From Dasypus novemcinctus (lineage: Eukaryota; Chordata; Mammalia; Cingulata; Dasypodidae): DNA of 64,000 nucleotides. This document shows positions 23,439 through 35,394 of this stretch, one piece after another. The stretch lies in NCBI RefSeq assembly GCF_030445035.2, contig NC_080683.1:122931225-122995224 (forward strand), read 5' to 3'. A program made the translations under genes and the position numbers. The notes under the pieces are model-generated. The model saw only the letters and a list, made by a program, of their open reading frames with translations, was not told the DNA's origin and made no database searches. The stretch's first letter is position 1. Each line of letters begins with the position of its first letter.

Positions 23439-25370
23439 TATAAAACATTCTACCCAATAGCAGCAGAATACACACTTTTCCCAAGTGCACATGGAACCTT
23501 TTAATGCATATACTATGTTAGACTACAAATCAAATCTTAATAAATTTAAATATATTGAAATCATACAAAGTATCTTCTCAATTAGAAAATAGAAAACCAC
23601 AAATTAGAAAACCTGGATGAAATGAACAAATTCCTTGAAACCTGCGAACTACTTAATCTGACACAAGAAGAAACAGAAAATCTCAACAGACCTATAGCAA
23701 GTAAAGACATTGAAACAGTAATTAAAAACCTCCCAACAAAGAAAAGTCCAGGTCTGGATGATTTCAGTGCTGAAATCTACCAAACATTTAAAGATTTCCT
23801 ATGGGTCCTTCTCAAACTCTTCCAAAACATAGAAGAGGAGAGATTACTTTGACTCTCATTCTATGAGGCCAACATCACCCTCATACCAAAGCCAGATAAA
23901 GTCAGCACAAGAAAAGAAAACTACAGATCACTATCCCTTATGATAATAGCTGCAAAAATCCCCAACAAAACACTGGCACACCAAATCCAATGGTACATTG
24001 AAAGGATTATACACCATGACCAAATGGAATTTATGCCAGGAATGCAAGAATGCTTCAACTTACGAAAGTAAGTCAATATAGTACACCACATTAATAGGAT
24101 AAGAGAAATAAACACAAGATCATCTCATTCGATGCAGGAAAAGCACATGACAAAATCCACCATCCTTCCTTGATTTTAAAAAATACTCAGAAAACTAGGA
24201 TTAGAAGGGATCTTTCTCAACATGATAAAGGAGATTTATGAAAAACCCATAGCAAATATCATATTCAGTGATGAAAGACTGAGTTTTCCTCGAAGATCAG
24301 GAACAAGATAAGGATGCCCACTGTCACCACTGTTATTCAACATTGTACCGGACGTTCTAACCAGAGCATTTAGGCTAGAGAAAGAAATGAAAGTCATCCA
24401 GATTGGAAAGGAGGAAGTCACATTATCCCTATTTGCATATGACATGATCCTATAGAAAATCCCAAAGAATCTACAAGGGAGCTACTAGAAAAATAAATGA
24501 CTTCCGCAAAATTACAGGATTCACAATAAACATGCAGAAGTTGGTTGGGTTTCTACACACCAATAAAGAACAATCTGAAAGGGAAATCAGGAAAAGAGTA
24601 CCACTTACAATAGCATCTAAGTGAATAAAATCCCTAGGAATAAATTTAACCAAGGAAGCAAAAGACTTGTACACTGAAAACTACAAACGTTGCTGAAAGA
24701 AATTAAAGAAGACCTAAATAAATAGAAAGACACCGTGTGTTCATGGATTGGAAAACTTAATATTGTGATGATGGCAAATACTGCCTAAAGTGATCTACAC
24801 ATTCAAAGATATTCCCATCAAAATTCCAGCAGCCACATATTTTTGCAGAAATGGAAGAGCTGATCCTCAAATTCATATATAATTGCAAGGGTCCCCCAGT
24901 TGCCAAAATAACCTTGAAAAAGAACTAAGTCAGAGGACTCATACTTCCTGATTTCAGAACATACTACAAAGCTACAGTAGCTGCCACCCTGGCTTCTCAG
25001 CAGCAGGGCATCCAGCAGCTCCTGCAGGTCCACAGTACAACACGGATGAACCTTGAAGATAGCATGCTGAGTGAAATAAACCAGACATAAAAGGACAAAT
25101 ATTGTATGATCTCACTTATGTGGAATGTCTAGAAGAGGCAAATTCATACAGATAGAAGGCAGAATAGTGGTTACGAGGGGCCGGGAGAAGGGGGATGGGG
25201 AATTATGGCTAAATGAATATGAGTTTTGGTTTGGGATGATGAAAATAGTCTGGCACTAGATCGTGGTAAAAATTACACAATATTGTCAATGTACTTAAAG
25301 AATTGTCCACTTAAAATGATTGAAATTACTTTTGTTAAGTATATTTTGCTACAACTAAAAATAGTTTCTT

Positions 25371-25881
25371 AAAAATTATACAGAGAAAGTCCTGGGGACC
25401 CCTAAAATTCCCCCAAAACCCATGATCTCTTTTTCCTCTTTGAACTTCCTTGAGTTTTCTCTTGAAATCTTCTGAAATTTGAAATCCCCACCAAGGTGGC
25501 CAACCCAGACAGCCACTCAAGCCTCTATTCAGTTATCATTGACCCAATACACACACACACACTCCAGGCCCTACACCTGCCTAAGACGGACAATCCCTTG
25601 TCCAATCGATAGGACTGAAGCTAACTTCCTTTTTATGTCTATAAACATCGCTTGCCATCCCTTGAGACTCAAAGCTCTTCCCATTTTCACAAGTGGTCTG
25701 GCTTCCTTGCTGCCGCAAAACTTTTGGTGTCCTGTTAAAAATGCTGTAATCTGCAAACTTGACTCTGATTTGTCTTTCAACGGGAGTAATATATAGCCAC
25801 CAGTTATCCAAACCAACATTCCCCATGGGTTATTAAAAATTGATATGTTATTTTATATGTAAAAAGTTAATTTCAAAGTCC
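25371..25881. other. Unassigned sequence
   Basis: Not recognised. It holds a short (CA)n run at 25550-25561. The stretch with TATGTCTATAAACATCGC near 25640 and the later CT-rich part has some LTR-like flavour, but no ends are seen. Confidence 0.3.
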
Positions 25882-25891
25882 GACTTTTGTT

Positions 25892-26313
25892 GTTTTTTGG
25901 TTTTGTTTTGTTTTAAAGATTTATTTTATTTATTTCTCTCCCCTTGCTCTCCCACCCCAGTTGTCTGTTCCCTGTATCTATTTGCTGCGTGGCTTTCTTT
26001 GTCTGCTTCTGTTGTTGTCAGCGGCATGGGAATCTATGTCTCTTTTGTTGCATCATCTTGCTGCGGCAGCTCTCCGTGTGTGCGGCACCATTCCTGGGCA
26101 GGCTGCACTTTCTTTCACCCTGGGCGGCTCTCCTTACGGGGCGCACTCCTTGCACCCCTGCATGGACACCCCTGCATGGCAGGGCACTCCTTGTGCGCAT
26201 CAGCACTGCTCATGGGCCAGCTTCACACAGGTCAAGGAGGCCCGGGGTTTGAACCGCGGACCTCCCATGTGGTAGACGGACGCCGTAACCACTGGGCCAA
26301 GTCCTCTTCCCCT
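25892..26313 (-). mobile_element. DAS-SINE, chimeric long form
   Basis: Poly-T tail at the left, and a tRNA-like head at the right ending near the GGGCCAAGTCC motif. Full body including the segment missing in the copies at 1770 and 51259. A 10-bp duplication GACTTTTGTT flanks it at 25882-25891 and 26314-26323. Confidence 0.95.
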
Positions 26314-26407
26314 GACTTTTGTTAATCAGGCACCAAAAACATATACAACAAAGTCAAATCCTATTTAACTGAATGTTGAATGTCTTGAAAGGAAAGACGC
26401 CAGGGTG

Positions 26408-26805
26408 GATTGAATCGTGTGCCCCAGGTTAGATGTGGTCTTGGTCCTGCATTCTGGGGGGTGTGGACCCACTGTAAACACGAGCTCTTCAAGATGTTAC
26501 TGCAGGTAAGGCGTGGCCCCAAGCATCAGGCTGGGCTTTAACCTGGACTCCTGGAGTCCTGAATAAGCAGAGTGCACGCTGAGAAAGCCAGAGGGAGCAG
26601 CCAGTGCTGGACGTCAATGGGCCCTGGAAGGAAAAGGAGAAGAGGCCACCATGTGCATTGCCACATGACAGAAAAGCTAGGAACCAACAGGATTACCAGC
26701 CAGTCAGCAGATACAGACCCCAGGAGGAAGCAAGTGTGACATATTCCTAATGTTAAACCACCCCGTTGTGTGGTATTTATTCCAGCAGCTAGGAAGCTAA
26801 AATAG
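26408..26805 (+). mobile_element. 5' LTR of a second MaLR-type element
   Basis: It begins TGGATTGAATCGTGTGCCCC, an MLT1-like start, and ends GCTAAAATAG just before an internal region homologous to that at 4386. It belongs to the same class as the LTR at 4047 but is a different subfamily. Confidence 0.7.
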
Positions 26806-27700
26806 TTTTTGGTACCAGGAGTGGGGTACTACTCTTACAAATAAAAAATGTGAAAACAGCTCGCGAAGTGAGTAATGGGTTAGACTGGAAGCACTGTGAG
26901 ATACTTGATAGAAAGGCCTAGATTGCTTTGAAGAGACCGTAGGTAGAAATATGGATGCTCAAAGCATGTCTGATGAAGCTTTATAAGGCAATGATGCATG
27001 TGCCACTGGAAAGTGGAGGAAAGGCAATCCTTATTTTAAAATGGCAGAGAATTTGGTCAAATTGTGTTCTGATGTCAGATGGAAGGCAGAGCTTGAAAAT
27101 GATGAACTTGGATATTTAGCTGAGATTTCCAAGCTAAGTGCAGAAGGTACAGCCTGGCTTCTCCTTGCAGCTTATAGTAGAATGCGAGAGGAAATGGATA
27201 AGCTGAGAACTCAACTCCTTAAGCACAAAAGAGACTAACAACTGATGATCTGAAATATTCTGAGGCTCTCCAGGGTGTGTGCTCTGACCCTAGGACCAGA
27301 AGCAGCTCCGTCAGGGACCTCCCTGGGCTTCCAGGAAGCGAGTCCCCAGAGGACGACGGGGCTCCGTGTTAGAGGGTGTGGCTGAGAATGGATCCAGTTT
27401 CAGAGGAAGTCAGGGTGGGAAAAGCAGTTACCCAGGAAGGATCCGTGGGAAGTTCTATCGTCTGATGGTCTGGACCTGCTTGAATTGCACGTAGAACCGA
27501 CAAGGTTTTTTTGCAAAATTTGTGCAAGCAACGCTTTCTGGAATATGAAAGTACACTTCTCTCGCTCTGGTCTTCTCCCAGAGAGCTCAAGCTTAGGCTG
27601 AAGGCCACAGACTGACAGACAGACAAGGCCTTTCTCTCTCTGTGGCACCTGTGCACGAGAGCTTGTTTCTCCAGCAGTGCCGACACCTCGCATTCCACAT
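26806..27700 (+). mobile_element. MaLR internal region with gag-like open frame
   Basis: It starts TTTTTGGTACCAGGAGTGGG and aligns throughout with 4386-5230. It contains a 65-codon open frame at 27041-27238 with motifs MAENLVKLCSDV, ENDELGYLAEISKLS and EEMDKLRTQLL, probably helical or coiled-coil. The same segment in the first element is broken by stops. This looks like a remnant of a gag-like gene. No 3' LTR is seen, so the element is truncated. Confidence 0.65.
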
Positions 27701-27878
27701 ACCTCTTTACTGTTACTCTGAACCACTGCAGGATCGAAAAAATAGGCAATGAAGCAATAATCATGCTTGCTTAAATCTTGATATACATGTCAGGAGAAGC
27801 CAGAGTTTCCAAGTTTAGCAGGTTTTCCAGCTATTTGATATAAAGTATGAGCAGAAATTTTTTGATAGTTCTGAGTAT

Positions 27879-27964
27879 TTTTTTTCTTTAGGAGGTACGT
27901 GGGGTTGAACCCCCAGGACCCCATACATGTGAGGCAGGCACTCAATCACTGAGCGGCACCCACT
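27879..27964 (-). mobile_element. DAS-SINE monomer
   Basis: On the minus strand it is a single tRNA-like unit (GCTCAGTGATTGAGTGCC, then a B-box-like GGGGGTTCAACCCC) with the tail CTCCTAAAGAAAAAAAA. An imperfect 8-bp duplication lies at 27871-27878 and 27965-27972. Confidence 0.85.
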
Positions 27965-27979
27965 CCTGAATAATTACTT

Positions 27980-28520
27980 TACAGAAGGTGAGTCCCCAAC
28001 CTCCACACATCTATCTGCCCAAATTTACATGGTGAATGTCCCCAATAAAGCAATTAGCTCCAAATATTGAACTTCTAGCTGTGTCAAGGGACAAAAGGAT
28101 GCCTCCTTGCTGGGTGGACTTGAGAATGAGATTTTCCTTGTTTATGTCCAGTTCACTCTGGGCACAGCTTTGCACCTCCACAATGTGAAGGTCCAGTGCC
28201 ACCGTGCTTAGCCTGTGCACCTGCGTGCCTGTCACTGCCGTGCTCGGCGGCGCTGCCCCGGACCTGTGCTCTCCTGTGCGCACAGACATGCATGTGCTGG
28301 CCCTGTTGCAGAAGTCCAGGTCTGGCTGAAAAACCCAAGCAACACTCAGAGAGATGGAGGAACTCAGGCTTATTGTGTGCACGGACCCAGGGGAGACTTT
28401 GGTCTTCAAATTCTGGGCCCCAAGCTGCAGTTTTCAGAGGCTTACATAGGGGGCAGAAGCAAGCGGGAATACAGAAGCAAATTTTGCTGTTAAGAAAATG
28501 GGGCATTGGTGTGGAGAAAG
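27980..28520. other. Unassigned sequence
   Basis: No gene recognised. The overlapping frames 28153-28899 (minus) and 28196-28549 (plus) run partly into the adjacent retroposon and have no domain or splice support. Confidence 0.35.
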
Positions 28521-28871
28521 TGGTCATGGTGGCTGCTGGGGGTAGGTAGTGGGAGGAAGAGATGTGATGTGGGGGTGTTTTCGGGGGGTTGAAGTTGTCC
28601 TGGGTGGTGCTGCAGGGACAGTTACTAGACATTGTATGTCCTCCCCTGGCCCACTGGGTGGACTGGGGGAGAGTGTGGGCTATGGTGTGGACCATTGACC
28701 ATGAGGTGCAGTGGTGCTCAGAGCTGTATTCACCAAGTGCAATGAATGTCTCGTGATGATGGAAGAGGTTGTTGTTAGGGGAGGAGGAGTTGGGGGAGGG
28801 GGGTGGGGGATATATGGGGACCTCATATTTTTTTAATATAATATTAAAAAAATAAAGTAAAAAAAAAAATG
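28521..28871 (+). mobile_element. A-tailed retroposon, family B copy 1 (probably L1 3' end)
   Basis: G-rich sequence with GTGTGGGCTATGGTGTGGAC and an A-rich tail containing AATAAAG (28850-28869). It aligns with 38085-38463, which also ends in an A-rich tail on the same strand. The structure suggests the 3' end of a lineage-specific L1 or a retroposon using one. The parent element is not identified. Confidence 0.55.
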
Positions 28872-28899
28872 GACACAGGCTGAGGCAAGGGCTGCTCAC

Positions 28900-30340
28900 T
28901 TAGATGAGCCTGCTGGCGCGCACCCTGCAGCCCACAGCACGCCCACACCCCAGGGCTGCATCCTCAGAAAGCAGCTCGCTCAGCATTGCACAGCGGGGAA
29001 GAAGGAAGGGGAGGGGGATTCCCTCCAGAAAGGGGAAGAGGACGCCTTCAGCAGCCCCTCCCTTCCTTTGCTCCTGCGGTGCTGCCCACCCAGGGCGCCA
29101 GCCTCCCCGCACCCTGCAGCCCACACACTCCAGGAACGTCCCCCTGCCACTGGGTGGGGTGGGTGCGCGGAGAGCGGGACGGGTGGGGCCTCTGCGGGGC
29201 GTGTGCCCTTGGTCTCCAACTAGCCGACCCCCGGGTGGTGAGCAGGGCGGTGAGACCCGGGGACACAGGGCCACTGAGAAGCGCACATGCCGGCTGAGAT
29301 GGGGACCGTTGCGGGGGGAGCAGGGAGCCCGGCAGGGAGCAGACCCGGGGAACGCTCGGGAGCCCGCGCGCCCGTGGCTGCTTGGAGCCTGCGCGCCTCT
29401 GGGGTTGGAGGCTGAGGCGCGACCAGAGAGGCCACGGTCCCCAGCCCCGAGGATGGCTGGCGCCGCGGAAGGCGATCCCCGGCGAGGCTGCAGGCCCTGC
29501 GTGGCCAGGGGGTGGTGGGGGACCGCTTCCCGCCAGCTCCGGACCCGGGGTGCGCCCCCCACCACGCGCCCTTCCCGCGGGCTCCCTGAGGTCGCCCTCT
29601 GCTCCGGTCTTTTCGTCCCAGCCGGAATTTAAGGATCTTGAGAGCAGCTGCCACAAGCCCTGTGTCCTCCGTGGAGGTGGGCCGTGGTCCTCGGCGCCAG
29701 GCGAACCCTGGGATCACCCGGGGCCTGGGGGAAATGTTTGGCGTTGCCAAGAGCCCCTAGGGACGCTTCTGGGACAGAGCCCGGCAGCTAGCCCCTCCCC
29801 GCCTCCCTCCAGGAGCCCGCCTCTCCCAGGTGCAGAGGGCAGGGAGACCCCCAAGGGCGAGGGGGGGGGCAGAGGATGCAGCTGGGTGGGAGACCTGAAC
29901 CTCTGACCCACCTTTTGTGGCTCCAGGTGGTCACGGAGGGCAGTGGCCGGGGAGGGACTTAGCAGCCCGCCTCCCAGGAAGGGGGGCTCGCTGGAGGCAA
30001 AGTAAGGCTTAAGAGGGGACACTGGCCTCAGTGGGCAGCGCCGACCCCAGGGAGGCCTGGCCTGCGCCGTCAAACTGGCAGGAGATGCTGAGCGGCCCTC
30101 GGGTTTCCTGAACTAGGAGACACACGTGAGGGAGCCCCAGGGGCGCTGCCGGGTCCTGAGACCCCCGGGGCGCCCGGCTCAGGGATGCCAGCTGGGGCTG
30201 TGGCGCGGAGCCCAGGGGTCCTGCTTTTAGCAACAGAGTGGCAGGGGCCGCTGCATCTCCTGCCCCCTCCCCGCATGCGCGCACGCACACGCCCAGGGCC
30301 GAGTTCAGGGCATGCCTGCGGGAGGCCGGCCTCACCATTC
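28900..30340. promoter_or_regulatory. CpG-rich segment, possible CpG island
   Basis: High GC with frequent CpG, densest at about 29160-29640 (GGAGCCCGCGCGCCCGTGG and similar). Open frames on both strands of up to 242 codons follow from composition. I see no start codon and donor pair as convincing as at 11470, so no gene is called. Confidence 0.4.
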
Positions 30341-31431
30341 AAGGGCAGGGAGGTTTTGATCAGGGGCTTTTCTGGTGTTTGGGTTTAACAAACGGGGCTT
30401 TTTTAAACAACAGACTTAATATATGCCTTGAACGGGACGCCATAAGATTCACTAAAAACATCTGTGAGATCCGACTTAGCTGCCTGGTGGGCCCGGGGGG
30501 ACTCAGCAGGCTTTGAACTAAATGTTTACACGAGAGGCGCCCCCCCCCACCCTGGGGTCAGCAAAGAGGCCTGGAGGGAGGCTGGGTGGTCTGGCCGCGG
30601 CATCTCCTCGGGACACCCCCCCACGCCCCCCACCAGCTGGTCACGGCACGTCTCCTGACGCCCCACACTGATGCCCGGGCGCTGGCTGCTCTCCTGTCCC
30701 CCTCCCCTGAGGTCTAAGACGGCCTCAGGGCCCCTCCCACCGCTGCCTGTCTAACTGTCCCGTGCACTTGAACCTCCCCAGTGAGTCCCCCGCCCCAGGA
30801 GAGAGACGCGCTTCTCTGTGAGCTCGGCACGGCGCTGGGGTCAGCCCGTGGTCCTTTTCCTGTGCTGTCAGCGACAGAGAAACTAGGAATTCATCTTTGC
30901 TGGCAGTGAATGAAGCGACCTATGCCACTGGGGAGGAATAAATATAGACACATACCTATATATACAGGGGGTGGGGAGGGAACTAGCGAGCCATCCCCGC
31001 TCCATGCAGACCCATCCGGCATCCCCCCTGCGGCAAAGGGGCAGCTACGTTTGTCTTAAGTGTTTCGGGGCCACTCCTCCAAGGCCATGTACTGGAGCTG
31101 CTCAGACAAAGCCGTTCCCACTTCTTTGTGTGTTTTGAGACAATCGGTTGTTACCTATTATCATGAGACTCAAAGATCTGGTGCCATCCAGAAGAAATGC
31201 CCTGATCCTTCAGGTGGAGGCTGGCTGACCTACAGAGTAGCTCCTCTGCTGGACTTGGCCGCACGCACTGGTGTTGAACCTTGCGTTTCTTCCTGGGTCC
31301 TATGCGGTTAATTGAGACGAGCTGAAAACTCGTCTCCCAATTGCTGTGCACATCCCACCTGCTGCAGGCCCGTTTGCATTGCTGAACTTCGGTGTTGTTG
31401 GGGCATTTTTAATAAGGGGGGAAAAAGGAAG
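30341..31431. other. Unique sequence
   Basis: No repeat or exon recognised. It contains a C-run at 30541-30549 and a short TATATA stretch near 30958. Confidence 0.35.
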
Positions 31432-32147
31432 TGTGTTAGTCTGCCAAAGGGGTGCCCATGCATAGGACCAGAAAGCTTTTGGATTTTATAATGAGGATTT
31501 ATTTGGGGATCATTTTCCAAGGCCAAATGAAGGCACTAGCAGAGTGCTTTCTCACCAAAGTCAGCTTCCATTGATCCTGGTGTGTTGTCCCGTGGTGAAG
31601 GAAGATGGCTGCCGAGCTCTGCGAGGTCTGTCCCTCCCCTCTGAGCTTTCTCTTTCAGGCTCAGCAGCTGCTCTGCTTTCTTCCTAGTTTCAGCTGCAAG
31701 CTGGCACAGGGTTTGTCTCTTAGGGCTTCCTCTCTCTCCTGGCATAGGGCTCATTTCTTTCTGGGCCTTCTAGAACAGTCTGTCTTTCTGGCTCTTCCCA
31801 ATTTCAGCTGCAAGCTATCAGGCAAATGGCCTGGGCCTCAGCTGTTTGAGCCTTCTCCTTTCTGTCATGTGGCAGGACAAAAATGTCAGAGCTCTCTCTT
31901 CTCCTGTCTGAATTTGTGAGCATCGGTTTATATCAGACCCAGCAAGGGGATGGGGACTCAACCTGAGTCATGCCTTACTGAGTAGTCGAATCAAAAAGCC
32001 GTAATTCAATCTTAATGCGCAACCTAATCAAAGACACCTCAGCTGAATCTAGTGCAATCAAAGGGTTTCACACCCAGAGGAAGAGAAGAGTTTACAAACA
32101 TCATCCTTCTCTTTTGGGGATTCATAAAATAATCTCAAACAGCCACA
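31432..32147 (-). mobile_element. Solo LTR, family A copy 2
   Basis: This 716-bp unit starts TGTGTTAGTCTGCC and ends CAGCCACA. A perfect 5-bp duplication GGAAG lies at 31427-31431 and 32148-32152. AATAAA on the minus strand (TTTATT near 31499) is about 70 bp from the left end. Of the four copies, its termini are the best preserved. Confidence 0.8.
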
Positions 32148-32152
32148 GGAAG

Positions 32153-33765
32153 ATTGGCAACCCAGACCTTTGAGATCCTCAGCATGGTGTAGTGTGAAGA
32201 TGTTTCAGGTTTCCATGCATGGGAGACTTTGTGGGACTAACCCGCTTAACAGTCCTCACCCGCTTGCCTTCGGCGCTTACGGCAGATGGCCTTCTGTGGC
32301 GCCAAGCCCTTTTCTCAAACAGCAAGCATTTTCCAGCATTCGTTAACCTATGGGTCACTTCTTCAAAATAAAGAAGTTAGAAGACAAGACTGTGACACTG
32401 AAAAATATAAGAAAGTTGAAAATGAAAGCCAACCTTGTTTTTAAAAATCCAGGAGCTTGGAGAAGGCACTTGGAACGAAGCACTGCCAATAACGTTCGAA
32501 TTCCCGGGCTGATGTCACCTCCAGTGCTCCATAAACAAACGTGTCTCTTAGACTAACAGGCATATGCTGTGTCCTAAACAATTCCAGGATAGGTTTCCCT
32601 GGAGCTGCAAAACTATAAATAAACTAACTAACTAACTAACAAATAACTAACTAACTAAATAAATAAATAAACACACTCCCTAATATACTTTTGGGCATCC
32701 AGATTATTATAACAAAATCAAGTCCTGCAAAACTGTGTTTCAAAAGCAGGACTAGATGGAAATGATTTTTCTTAAAAGAATGCTGTGCATAGCCCAATCA
32801 TATCCCTTTCAACTTCAGAAATACAGATATAGCTCACTTCTCCCCATTTCCTAGTGAATTCTGCAGACACTTCAAATGGTCAGTTCTGCATTTGCAGATT
32901 CAGAACTCAGTTTATTATTACTTTTTCGAGGAGACAGCCTCATGCGGCTTCACAGTATGGGGAATGTTGCACCAGGGTGTGAAACGCGCATCTGGTTGAG
33001 GATGCCTGTGCTTATTTGCAACCTGTGAGCACTGGCCACACCAAATCTGATTTTCAGACGTTTTGTAAAAGGAAAGCCAAACATGTTTAGCCCCCCGGGG
33101 TCGCATGCAATATTGTTTTTCAGGGAAAGGTGGTTCAATCTGCCTAGGTCCAAAGGCGGTCTTGGGGGAGAACAGCCCAATGGCCTTGGGCCCAGAACGC
33201 ATCTGTCCCGACCTTGAGGCTGTTTCCACCAGGACATGCCATCGGGCGAGGGGAGATGGACACCGGCCCGAGGCTGCAGTAGAGGCCCCTGCCAGCGCCG
33301 GCGGCGCGGCCTGCGTGTGCGGCGAGGACCACCTCACCGTGGGCGCTCCCGCCCTTGGTTCCTGGCTAAACCCACAGGCTGGTAGGCTGGAGATGGGGGA
33401 CAGTGCAGGTCCCCGGGCAAGGCCACGGGCGCGTGGCCCACCCCGACACCCTCCGAGGCTGGGCTGGCCTCTGCTCTGGAGGAGGGTGCTGAGTGTGCAC
33501 GCATTCCTAAACGCCCTCACAAGCTGACTCGCTCGCTCAAGCGGCGCACACTCCAGTCGCGGCGACGTGGCGCTGAGCAGGGGGGAGCAGAGGCAGGAAA
33601 GCGGGGCGCAGCTCGCCCCTCACCAGGGTCTCACCCGCCCAGAGGGCCCACAGCGCCTGCTGCAGGAGCACAAGCAGGGACCCTGGAGCCGCCTGCCCCG
33701 GCAGGCTCTAAATCCAGTCCCCAGACTTACCTCCTCAGGGGTCGTGAGCCCACCCGGCCAACCCT
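32153..33765. other. Unique sequence with a short AACT/AAAT repeat
   Basis: (AACT)n passing into (AAAT)n occupies about 32617-32672. From 33100 the DNA becomes GC-rich. Opposing frames at 32918-33520 and 33105-33527 are composition artefacts. No gene recognised. Confidence 0.4.
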
Positions 33766-33769
33766 CCAC

Positions 33770-33850
33770 CCTCCACCCTCGCCCCGTCCCCAGCCCCGAT
33801 GGGGCCCTCCACCCTCGCCCCGTCCCCAGCCCCGATGGGGCCCTCCAGGC
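33770..33850. repeat. 36-bp tandem duplication, about 2 copies
   Basis: The block at 33781-33816 is repeated at 33817-33852 with near identity (CCCCGTCCCCAGCCCCGATG in each). Confidence 0.9.
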
Positions 33851-34408
33851 ACCTCTGGATCACTGACCCCTCCCCTGCCGCCTGTGCACCTGCTTCTGGC
33901 CCCACCTCCTCGCCGTCTGCTTTTCAAGACCATTATCCTTTCGTCCAAAATAACACTCCACGGGCCCCAAGCGAGGGCCCAGTTCGTTTCCCTGTGGTTT
34001 GTGGAATGGTTGGGTGGACTCAGACCAAACAGTTGAGTTTGTGTCCTGATTCCTGACATAAGGGGGGGTGACACCTGGGGACACCGTAGAAGGGGACCTC
34101 CACCTCCTCTTTGAAGTCCCGCCCCGCCCTGCAGGTCACTCAGCTCCCCGGGGACCCGCCGTGCCGCCACCATCTCCACCTGCCTCCAGCCCCGCCGCCC
34201 CCGTTCTTCCTCCTCCCGCAGTCTTTTTTCTCCCACAAATCTGGAAAGGCCTCCCACGTACCCGATGGAGGTAGCTCTGGGAGCCACCACCCCTCTGGGG
34301 GCACACCTGGCAAATACACCTTTGTGCTGCCATCGCCCCCCCAGGCTCCCAGCCGGAAACTGCTCCTGAGAAGTGGCCTCTTTCCCTTGACTTCCTTCCG
34401 GCCGGTAG

Positions 34409-34708
34409 ATGGCACACAGTGGGTGCTTCAGCCGTGCTGGCTGATTCAGTAGATGGAGATGGCACACAGTGGGCGCTTCAGCCATGCTGGCTGATTCAGT
34501 AGATGGAGATGGCACACAGTGGGCGCTTCAGCTGTGCTGGCTGATTCAGTAGATGGAGATGGCACACAGTGGGCGCTTCAGCTGTGCTGGCTGACTCAGT
34601 AGGTGGAGATGGCACACAGTGGGTGCCTCAGCCATGCTGGCTGACTCAGTAGATGGAAATGGCACACAGTAGGTGCTTCACCTGTGCTGACTGGCTGTTC
34701 GTGCCACT
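34409..34708. repeat. 50-bp minisatellite, six units
   Basis: Units start at 34409, 34459, 34509, 34559, 34609 and 34659, each beginning ATGGCACACAGT. Spacing is exactly 50 bp throughout. The start of the unit resembles the GGCACATAGTAGGTGCT motif near the MIR 3' end. Confidence 0.95.
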
Positions 34709-35394
34709 GTTTTCAAACCACAGAATGTTCTGTGAAGCACCTTGGTGCATGTGTAAAGTCTCATTATGTGGATTTAAAACATTCGAAGATAAGGGAAGAG
34801 TCTGAGGAAAATTCAGTTGAATGCGAAAATGCAAACCCAGCTGCCTGCAAAGTGGTGCTGGTAAAAATCCTTCCAAACCCAGAATTAGTTCTTGTGTCTT
34901 GATGTTTTCTTCTCATTGACTGCCATGAAACCAATTTTAGGATGTTTTTGTAGGGATTTCTTGCAGGAGAAGAAAGAACAAGTGATAACAGCAGTAATGA
35001 GTCAGTTGAATCTTGCATCTCCTGATGAATGAAGTTGACATACCTCCACCAAAATGTTCTCGGGGAGAGGGGTGGTTTATTATATCAGGCGAATGAAGTG
35101 GGTGGAATTGGGCCATCTTTTGGGGAGTAAGAAGCCAGAATGGGGGCCACTCTGGTGATACTGTTTATCTATATTCTTTGAACACTTCAAATTATCTTCC
35201 CCAGAAAGAGAAATTCTTTGTCAAAATACTTGGAATGTGCCAGTATGCTCCCCTGGTGCCCTGCTCTGGAGGGGCAGGGGTAGGGGTGGGGCAGATGGAA
35301 CCAGAACCCCCAGATAAGAAAGAATTCTCTCCCGTTGTTGAAAATCAACTCCTGTGATTATAGCATTCAAGATTTGTTTTGTACTACATACCCT
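34709..35394. other. Unique sequence
   Basis: No repeat or supported exon recognised. Confidence 0.35.

Larger units (their letters stand above)
18196..25370 (+). mobile_element. Old LINE-1, plus strand, split by two insertions
   Basis: The order is 5' UTR-like sequence (about 18196-18830), an ORF1 remnant (about 18830-19650), an inter-ORF spacer, an ORF2 endonuclease part (about 20230-20610), reverse transcriptase (about 23600-24480), more ORF2 to 24978 and an L1 3' UTR to about 25365. All frames are broken. At 24432-24443 the FADD box reads FAYD, so the enzyme is dead. A DAS-SINE (20627-21047) and a Tigger1 (21091-23438) interrupt it. At 24979-25034 part of ORF2 is replaced by 56 bp of unrelated GC-rich DNA. 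Since Tigger1 is a eutherian-wide family, this L1 is older still. Confidence 0.85.

Noticed and set aside
28904..29750. Frames up to 242 codons on both strands
   Set aside because: Same compositional effect in GC-rich DNA; Arg/Pro/Gly-rich products without motifs.
33727..34515. 262-codon minus-strand frame
   Set aside because: It runs through GC-rich tandem repeats and the start of the 50-bp minisatellite, with repeated peptide blocks and no motif.
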